Positions 37,494 through 43,244 of a stretch of DNA of 43,244 nt are shown piece after piece (position 1 is the stretch's first letter; each line of letters opens with the position of its first letter). The notes below the pieces were generated by a model that made no database searches, was not told where the DNA came from, and saw only the letters and a list, made by a program, of their open reading frames with translations. Location of the stretch: positions 1-43,244 of the forward strand of contig JAKPGL010000078.1 of the NCBI GenBank assembly GCA_029550925.1, in the 5' to 3' direction. A program made the translations under genes and the position numbers. This DNA is from Planctomycetota bacterium. GTDB taxonomy: Bacteria > Planctomycetota > Planctomycetia > Pirellulales > Thermoguttaceae.

Positions 37494-38648
37494 ATGTTAC
37501 GATATTGGACAGCGGGCGAATCGCACGGTAAAGCGTTGGTGGCGTTGGTGGATGGTTTTCCGGCGGGGCTGGAGGTCCGTCTGGAGCCGATTGACGCCGA
37601 ACTCCGCCGCCGACAGGGCGGTTACGGTCGGGGCGCGCGGCAACGAATGGAAACCGATCAGGTGGAGATTCTCACGGGTCTGTGGCGGGGCCGATCCATT
37701 GGCAGTCCGATTACCCTGGTCGTCTATAACAAGGATGTTCGTCTGGACCAGTTGGACGATTTGGAGCGTCCCCGGCCCGGACATGGGGACCTGAGCGGGG
37801 CGATGAAATATCTTGGGTCAATTCGGGGGGTGTTAGAGCGGGCCAGCGCCCGGGAGACGACGGTTCGGGTGGCGGTCGGCGCCCTGGCCAAGCAGCTTTT
37901 AGAGGTGTTTGGGATCCACGCCTTCGGCTATGTGGTCCAGGTGGGGCCGATCTGCTATCCGGAGGCCGAGGGCCGGTTGGAAGAGCTTCGGGCCCGGCGG
38001 GACGCCAGCGCGCTGTATTCGCTGCATCCGGATAAGGACGGCCCGGCGCAAGAGATGATCGACCTATGCCGACGGGAGGGGGACACCTTAGGAGGGGTGG
38101 TGGAAGTTCGGGTGGAAGGAGTCCCCTTTGGGCTGGGAAGCCATGCTCAATGGGACCGGAAATTAGACGGTCGGTTGGCCCAAGCGGTCATGTCCATCCA
38201 GGCCATCAAAGGGGTAGAGATTGGGCTGGGTTTTGAGGCGGCCCGACGCCGAGGTTCCGAGGTACACGACCCAATCCATTACGATCCCAGCCAGGCCGAC
38301 GCCCCTTGTCTGGGATTTGTCCGACCGACGAATCACGCCGGCGGTCTGGAAGGGGGCATGACCAACGCCCAGCCGATCGTCCTTCGAGCAGCCATGAAAC
38401 CGATCAGCACCCTGGCCCGGCCGTTGGCTTCGGTGAACCTGCGAACCCGGCAGCCCCAGGAGGCCGCCTACGAACGGAGCGACGTCTGTGCGGTGTCGGC
38501 GGCCAGTGTGATTGTAGAAAATGTGGTGGCTTTTGAAGTGGCCCGTGCGCTGGTGGAGAAGTTTGGCGGCGATAGCCTGGCGGAGATGCAGGCAAGATGG
38601 CGACAATTCCACCAAATGGCCGCCCAAGTGGGTCGTCAGGGGAGCTGA
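37494..38648 (+). CDS. aroC: Chorismate synthase
   Basis: AroC forms chorismate in the last shared step of aromatic amino-acid synthesis, using reduced FMN. The 384-residue protein begins 'MLRYWTAGESHGKALVALVDG' and has 'RRQGGYGRGARQRMETD', 'GHGDLSGAMKY', 'RGVLERASARETTVRVAVGA' and the C-terminal 'TNHAGGLEGGMTNAQPI', 'RPLASVNL' and 'RSDVCAVSAASVI', all conserved. The ATG at 37494 matches the family start but has no clear ribosome-binding site. Menaquinone here is made from chorismate via futalosine, so it supplies the nearby pathway indirectly. Confidence 0.96.
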   Translation: MLRYWTAGESHGKALVALVDGFPAGLEVRLEPIDAELRRRQGGYGRGARQRMETDQVEILTGLWRGRSIGSPITLVVYNKDVRLDQLDDLERPRPGHGDLSGAMKYLGSIRGVLERASARETTVRVAVGALAKQLLEVFGIHAFGYVVQVGPICYPEAEGRLEELRARRDASALYSLHPDKDGPAQEMIDLCRREGDTLGGVVEVRVEGVPFGLGSHAQWDRKLDGRLAQAVMSIQAIKGVEIGLGFEAARRRGSEVHDPIHYDPSQADAPCLGFVRPTNHAGGLEGGMTNAQPIVLRAAMKPISTLARPLASVNLRTRQPQEAAYERSDVCAVSAASVIVENVVAFEVARALVEKFGGDSLAEMQARWRQFHQMAAQVGRQGS

Positions 38649-38745
38649 CATGCAGAGCGGCAAAACTCCCTGAATGGAGTCGTCTTCGAAGGAAATCCTG
38701 AACGAGTCGCCCAGCAGACGCCCGGAAATCTCGGAGGGTACAAGG

Positions 38746-40095
38746 ATGTTTGGCGTCTCCGAGCCGTTTTGGATGCACGACGCCACCCGCCGGTGGTTGT
38801 GTCTGGGACTTTTTCTGCTTGGAGGAGTACTGCCGACCGTAGGGGTGCTGGGGTGGGTTGCCTGGCGGACTTCGCCTTGGCGACTTCAGGAGCAAATCGC
38901 CCAACTGGAGCGGACCCTGGGGTTTTCTGTCCGGCTGGAGGGTATCCAACATCCTCAGCCTACCAAGAGCATCTACGAAGGGATTCAACTTCTGGACCCG
39001 GAGACCGGCCAAGAGATTCTCCGGGCGGCGCGGGTTCAGGTTCGTTGGGCGCCGCCGACTGCGCCCAGTCGGGCTTGCGTTGGAATGGCGGAACTGAGCG
39101 TCCAAGGATTGGAAATCCGTTCTGAAGGGCTGGACCGGTTGGCCGAACTGGTGCGTCGGGCTTTGACGCAGCCGGCCTATTGGCCCCCGTACGAAGTGCG
39201 GATTCAGTGCGCCGAAGCCCGGCTCCGGCAGGGCCGCCAAATGCGGACCCTTTCGGAACTGAACGGATTCTTACAACCGCTGGAGGCCGGCAGCCACGGT
39301 CGGCTTTCATTTCGGCTGGACGCCGGCCAGCCGATCCAAATCCGCTTCGGTCGAGATCATTTCCAATCGCCGCCGGTAAGCGGCCTGGAACTCGCTGCGG
39401 AAAACGGCCCCCTGCCGTGTTCTCTGTTGGCCGAAGTCTTTCCAGGATTGACGCGCCTAGGGCCGACCGCCTCCCTGCGAGGAACCCTTTGGATATGTCA
39501 ACAGCAGGGCCAGGTGGAATATCGTTTTCAGGGCCAATTGTTCCAGGTCGATCTGAAGACGGTGCTGGGCGGGGAATTCGGGCCGATGCTTTCAGGTTTT
39601 GCCCGGCTTCAGGTGGACCAGGCGCGGATCGTCGGCGGCCGATTGGAGGAGGCGGTCGGCTCGCTCAGTGCGGGACCCGGCGTAATCAGCCGACGCTTGT
39701 GGCAATCGGCGGTTCGCGAACTGGGCCTTGTTACCGGGTTCACCCCGGGGGCCGACGAGGAGTCCCTCTCTTATGAACAATTGGGCGTCGCATTTCGGAT
39801 CGGTCCCGAAGGGCTTTTGATCCGGGGCGTTTGCCCTGCGCCGGCTCCGGGAAGCATCATGGTCAATTCCCATCAGCTTCTGCTGGGAGAAGGGGCGCCA
39901 ACCGGCGGAGCGATTCCGATTGCCGCCTTGGTCCGGATGCTGGTTGGGCAGGAAACAATCCCGCCGCCGCTGCAAGCGCCGGCCACCCGGCAGGCTGAAC
40001 AACTTCTACGACTGCTTCCTCTGCCCCTGGGAGAAGGGGAGACCTCCGGTCCGCCTGCCTTGGCCGAAACCGCTTCTCGAAATACGGCGCAGTAG
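38746..40095 (+). CDS. Membrane-anchored AsmA-like protein, function unknown
   Basis: I do not recognise a named family with confidence. From ATG 38746 (GGAGGG 7 nt upstream) the protein has 449 residues. A single N-terminal transmembrane helix ('LCLGLFLLGGVLPTVGVLGW', about 19-40) is followed by a periplasmic part of repeated amphipathic beta strands with 'VRLEGIQHPQP', 'SVQGLEIRSEG' and 'GPTASLRGTLWI'. This layout resembles AsmA/DUF748-type lipid-handling proteins. The C-terminal 60 residues are Pro/Ala-rich. It follows aroC by 97 nt in the same direction and is probably co-transcribed. Confidence 0.65.
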   Translation: MFGVSEPFWMHDATRRWLCLGLFLLGGVLPTVGVLGWVAWRTSPWRLQEQIAQLERTLGFSVRLEGIQHPQPTKSIYEGIQLLDPETGQEILRAARVQVRWAPPTAPSRACVGMAELSVQGLEIRSEGLDRLAELVRRALTQPAYWPPYEVRIQCAEARLRQGRQMRTLSELNGFLQPLEAGSHGRLSFRLDAGQPIQIRFGRDHFQSPPVSGLELAAENGPLPCSLLAEVFPGLTRLGPTASLRGTLWICQQQGQVEYRFQGQLFQVDLKTVLGGEFGPMLSGFARLQVDQARIVGGRLEEAVGSLSAGPGVISRRLWQSAVRELGLVTGFTPGADEESLSYEQLGVAFRIGPEGLLIRGVCPAPAPGSIMVNSHQLLLGEGAPTGGAIPIAALVRMLVGQETIPPPLQAPATRQAEQLLRLLPLPLGEGETSGPPALAETASRNTAQ

Positions 40096-40136
40096 CTCCC
40101 TTCAAGGCGGTCCCGCCGCCTATTTTTTCTGCGCAC

Positions 40137-40207
40137 CTCTGCGTTCCTTGCGGTAAAAGGCAAAAAAGAAGACATCTCCCCGCGGAGCGCGCAGAGAAAA
40201 CGCAGAG
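40137..40207. repeat. CTCTGCG-type inverted repeat
   Basis: CTCTGCGTT (40137-40145) and AACGCAGAG (40199-40207) bracket a 53-nt interior that also contains CCGCGGAGCGCGCAGAG. It sits between the convergent AsmA-like and ccsA genes and could fold as a bidirectional stop signal. It is related in sequence to 24228-24275. Confidence 0.45.
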
Positions 40208-40218
40208 AGAGGATCCGG

Positions 40219-43212
40219 CTAGGAAGTTATGCTTTTTCGGATTCGGGTTTCTAGGTAGTAGCGGACGGCGGCGGCGCCCAGGAAGAGCCAATTGGCGGCC
40301 ACCACCCCCAAGACAACGCCTAAACCGCCGGTACCTCGGCCGTAGGAATGCAGCCCCACATCCAGGACATAATTGACCCCGTACCAGGCCATCAGGATCG
40401 AAGTCGCTCCGAGGACGGAAAAAACAGCCAGGCCGAAATCGCCAAACCATCCGATATATCGCCCGTGCAGCACCGCCATATAGACCAAAAGAGAAATCAA
40501 GGCCCAGACTTCCTTGGCGTCCCACCCCCAGAAACGTCCCCAAGCCACATCGGCCCACAAGGCCCCCAGCAGCGTGCCAGCCGCCAACAGAAGGACAGCT
40601 ACCTGCATAGAGCGATAGATGTACTGGGCCAGGGGTCGGCAGGCGGGCGGCGCCCGGCGAATCGGCCTGGGGGATTCCGACGCCTCCGAAGGTCCCTCTG
40701 GGAACTCGGACGGAATCGGCTGGTATCGGCCGAAAAGATAGTGGAACAACGCCAGATTGCCCAAAGCCAGCGCCAAAGCGCCGGCGCCATAGCTGGCCGT
40801 AATCGTCAGTACATGGGCCGTCAGCCAGAAATTGTCCCGAAGCACCGGCCGAAGCGAGCCGATCGACTTGTCCAGCACCGTTGGCGGGGCGTAATAGGCC
40901 AGTAAAGCGCCGATCAGTCCCATCACGGCGCCGCTAAAGGCATAGGCCTTCCGGGCCGCCGCCTGCTGGCAGGCCTCTCGTACCCCTTGCCGAAACCAAA
41001 GCATCGGCGTAATCCCAATACTGCCCAAGGCGGCCAATAGCGCCCTGGGCGCATACCACATACTACCCAGCAGAAAGGCCCAACCCGCCAACCAGGCCGC
41101 CAGATCATTGGCCGTCAGCGATCCGCCCCGTTCGATCCGAGGCGTAAGCGAAACAACAGTATATCCTTCTCCCTCGCCATAATGAACCTGGGTCAGACCG
41201 TAAAAAACCCCCGCCATCAGTACGATCCGCAGCGGCGTCAAGACCCATCGTGCTATCGCCGCACTCCGAGGAGAGAGAATCGGATTTTCCTTGCCAACCG
41301 TCCCGCCCGTTTCTGGGGTGGGGAGCGACTTTTGGGAAGAGGGGACGCCGAGCGCCTCTGCGTTTTCGGCTGAGGGAGAAGAGGGGAGTTCTGGGGCGTC
41401 CGCTCTCTGCCAGGGGATCGGCCAGGCCGTCCACTTCCAGGCGGTCCTCAGCCCTGGTCCTAACAACGGCCAAAGGGCCAGCAACCAGCCCATCATCCCC
41501 ACCGTCAGCGCCGTAAAGACCACCGTTTCAAACATATTGGTTACCGGCGCCCAACCGGTGATCGCATATCGGAGTCCCAATCCGTAGAGAATGAAGAACT
41601 GGGCTATTCCCAATAGCGTCATACTGAGCCAAAACATCGGTCTGCGAAGCCGACCGAACGATAAAGCAAACCCAACCGCCGCCGCCAGATACCCAATCCA
41701 GCCCGCCCGGAAAGGATCGAGCTGGTTGTAGTGTACTTCCAGGTCCGTAGCTCCTAGGGGAGGGTACTGAGTGGCTTGGAATGCGGCCTTGTCCAGTTTT
41801 CGGACGGGCAGCTTCTGGCGGTCCTGGTTGATCGCCTCGCCCAGGCGACGGACGGAATGGGTAAAGTTTTTCATGGCCGCGGAAAATCGCTCCGCACGAT
41901 TCGGGGCGGTTCGGTCCTGGTAGGCCTCGGCCGCTTCGCGAAACGCCTTTCGGACCCCCAGGATTTCCTCGTGCGGGTACTCGGCCAACGTCTCGCGCAG
42001 CGAGGCCTCCAGCACCGCCTGCCAGGCAAGCCAGGGCTGAGGATTTTCTTCCGGCGTGCGAGCCTCCTCCAGAGCAAACGGATTGAGCGACGGGACCAGC
42101 CGCAATGTATTCCCAGCGCCGCCGACCGGGGTATTGTCGAACAAAGCGGTCTGGACCTCCCAGGTCAGACGCACCAAATCCCGCGTCCGGCTGCCCAAGG
42201 CGGCCCAGTGCGATTGCATCGGTTGCCAGTGTTCCGGCGGCATAGGAGGAGGCGAGCGACGCAGTCGGCGGTAGGAATCATCGAACCAAGCGGCGAGTTG
42301 CTCCGCCGTCTGCCGAAGCCGGTGCGTTTCGGCCTCCATCCGAGCTCGGTCTATCGGCCTTTGCCGAACCAACGTTCCAAGGGCTTCCAGCGCCTCTTGA
42401 AACTCCTTGTAGGTCTGCCGGGGACCATTGCTCATGGCAATCGCCTGCTCCATTGCCTGGGCGGAAGCCGACCAGACATCGTGCAGCTCGGCCAACCGAG
42501 TCTGAAACAAACTCTCCGGAGAAGCGAGCGACTGGGCCGAAAAGGTCAATTCCCGCCAGGCGGAATACGCTTCCAGAAGTTGAGCGGCCTTTCGGTCCAC
42601 GCCCGTAGGCAGGAACTTTTCGCCGGTCTGGGCGGCCTGTTGACGCCGACGCCGCAGGTCCTGCTGCCAATGCCAGAATCCCTTGGCCTGTTCCACCTGC
42701 CAAGGGGAAACATACTTGATGGTGCGGCCGGATCGGTCCTCTCGGGGAAGTCCTAAAATCTCTTCCCGCAATTGATGATGCTGGCCCACTAAAAACGGCG
42801 TACGCTCCCACCGCGGGGATTCCACTAGCCAACTGAAAAGAAGCTCGTAGGGTTCCCAGGTGCGGGCTTTGCCCTCGGGAAAAAGTTTTTTTGCTTCGGC
42901 GTACTCCGGCTGGCTAAGGTCTTCGTCGGGCAAAGCCTCCGCCAACCCCAGCCGAGGTCTGGCCCGACCGCATATCCGCTCCACCACCGAACGGGCGAAA
43001 CTGTCCAGCGGCATGATCCGTCCGTCGGCAAAGACCGGCAACCGTCGCCATTCGGACCACTCCAAGTCGTCGGCCCTTGCTAGCCCAGGCCCCATCCATA
43101 GACCCAGCCAGACTACAGCCAGACCAAGCAGCCTTGCCCACGCCGCGCCCCAACCGAGAAACCCTGCCCAGACCGTCCGCATCCCAACCCGCTCAAGCGC
43201 CGAACTTCGCAC
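40219..43212 (-). CDS. ccsA: CcsA/ResC-type cytochrome c assembly protein with large N-terminal periplasmic region
   Basis: System II cytochrome c maturation uses CcsA to present haem to apocytochromes at the outer face of the inner membrane. This 997-residue protein has a signal/anchor (about 12-45), then about 450 mainly soluble residues beginning 'FADGRIMPLDSFARSVVERI'. From residue 500 on there are many transmembrane helices with the haem-binding WWD motif 'WGRFWGWDAKEVWALISLLV' near 890-910. A low-complexity cytoplasmic loop lies around 600-640. There is no ResB-like beta-domain signature, so it is not a plain CcsB-CcsA fusion. The start is GTG 43212 or ATG 43182 (MRTVW); the upstream gene lies outside the window. 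Confidence 0.87.
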   Translation of the reverse strand: MRSSALERVGMRTVWAGFLGWGAAWARLLGLAVVWLGLWMGPGLARADDLEWSEWRRLPVFADGRIMPLDSFARSVVERICGRARPRLGLAEALPDEDLSQPEYAEAKKLFPEGKARTWEPYELLFSWLVESPRWERTPFLVGQHHQLREEILGLPREDRSGRTIKYVSPWQVEQAKGFWHWQQDLRRRRQQAAQTGEKFLPTGVDRKAAQLLEAYSAWRELTFSAQSLASPESLFQTRLAELHDVWSASAQAMEQAIAMSNGPRQTYKEFQEALEALGTLVRQRPIDRARMEAETHRLRQTAEQLAAWFDDSYRRLRRSPPPMPPEHWQPMQSHWAALGSRTRDLVRLTWEVQTALFDNTPVGGAGNTLRLVPSLNPFALEEARTPEENPQPWLAWQAVLEASLRETLAEYPHEEILGVRKAFREAAEAYQDRTAPNRAERFSAAMKNFTHSVRRLGEAINQDRQKLPVRKLDKAAFQATQYPPLGATDLEVHYNQLDPFRAGWIGYLAAAVGFALSFGRLRRPMFWLSMTLLGIAQFFILYGLGLRYAITGWAPVTNMFETVVFTALTVGMMGWLLALWPLLGPGLRTAWKWTAWPIPWQRADAPELPSSPSAENAEALGVPSSQKSLPTPETGGTVGKENPILSPRSAAIARWVLTPLRIVLMAGVFYGLTQVHYGEGEGYTVVSLTPRIERGGSLTANDLAAWLAGWAFLLGSMWYAPRALLAALGSIGITPMLWFRQGVREACQQAAARKAYAFSGAVMGLIGALLAYYAPPTVLDKSIGSLRPVLRDNFWLTAHVLTITASYGAGALALALGNLALFHYLFGRYQPIPSEFPEGPSEASESPRPIRRAPPACRPLAQYIYRSMQVAVLLLAAGTLLGALWADVAWGRFWGWDAKEVWALISLLVYMAVLHGRYIGWFGDFGLAVFSVLGATSILMAWYGVNYVLDVGLHSYGRGTGGLGVVLGVVAANWLFLGAAAVRYYLETRIRKSITS

Positions 43213-43244
43213 GCCCTTTTCCCATAGGAAGGCCGGGCACTCCG

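Noticed and set aside
1-43244. CRISPR array, rRNA genes, restriction-modification or phage-defence island
   Set aside because: No regularly spaced direct repeats, rRNA sequence or such protein families were found; the only defence-like unit is the MNT-HEPN pair.

Overview
The window looks like a chromosomal segment of a planctomycete (Pirellulales/Thermogutta-like is my best guess; no rRNA is present to prove it). The case rests on family content. There is an ECF sigma factor beside a FecR-type anti-sigma protein carrying a LamG domain. There are two-domain DUF4159 and GH172 (DUF2961) secreted proteins, an alginate-export-type porin with the planctomycete pre-porin motif, and a Rho without the usual N-terminal helical domain. 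There are lipid A genes (lpxC, lpxA), so the cell has an outer membrane. Menaquinone is made by the futalosine route. Coding DNA is G+C rich, while intergenic DNA is visibly richer in A+T and holds many small palindromic repeats.

Layout. 1-2.3 kb: the end of a secreted DUF4965/glutaminase-like protein and a stand-alone LigD-type 3'-phosphoesterase. 2.6-6.9 kb (minus): an ECF sigma factor, a FecR-LamG protein and a Tat-exported DUF4159 protein. 7.1-9.3 kb: an M28 aminopeptidase with PA and PDZ domains. 9.7-13.4 kb: an envelope block, ompH/skp, lpxC, lpxA and a Gfo/Idh oxidoreductase. 13.5-17.4 kb: a Tat-exported aldo/keto reductase divergent from a long porin. 17.6-21.2 kb (minus): gatB, a MNT-HEPN pair and galK. 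21.8-26.7 kb (minus): GH172, an iron-type alcohol dehydrogenase and a tandem FabZ-like hotdog protein. 26.9-30.3 kb (minus): ruvC-ruvA, and ispF-cysS behind a good promoter. 30.4-34.2 kb (minus): menG, ubiX, mqnP and mqnE, a menaquinone block. 34.2-36.5 kb: a roughly 1 kb non-coding region with a strong promoter, then rho. 36.6 kb: tRNA-Ser(GGA). 37.5-40.1 kb: aroC and an AsmA-like membrane-anchored protein. 40.2-43.2 kb (minus): a large CcsA-type cytochrome c assembly protein.

How the genes fit together. Most are housekeeping: envelope assembly, quinone and isoprenoid synthesis, recombination, tRNA charging and cytochrome maturation. No prophage, CRISPR array, restriction system or transposase was seen. 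The unusual material is mostly non-coding. The rho gene appears to have a leader of about 580 nt that can fold extensively and starts at a near-consensus promoter. Several small terminal-inverted-repeat elements occur, including one apparently inserted inside another beside the tRNA gene. An identical 15-nt hairpin follows both rho and the GH172 gene. Among the proteins, the clearest oddities are a CysRS without a recognisable KMSKS loop, a tandem hotdog protein whose second copy has lost its catalytic His, and a porin with about 350 residues of Pro/Glu/Ser-rich linker.
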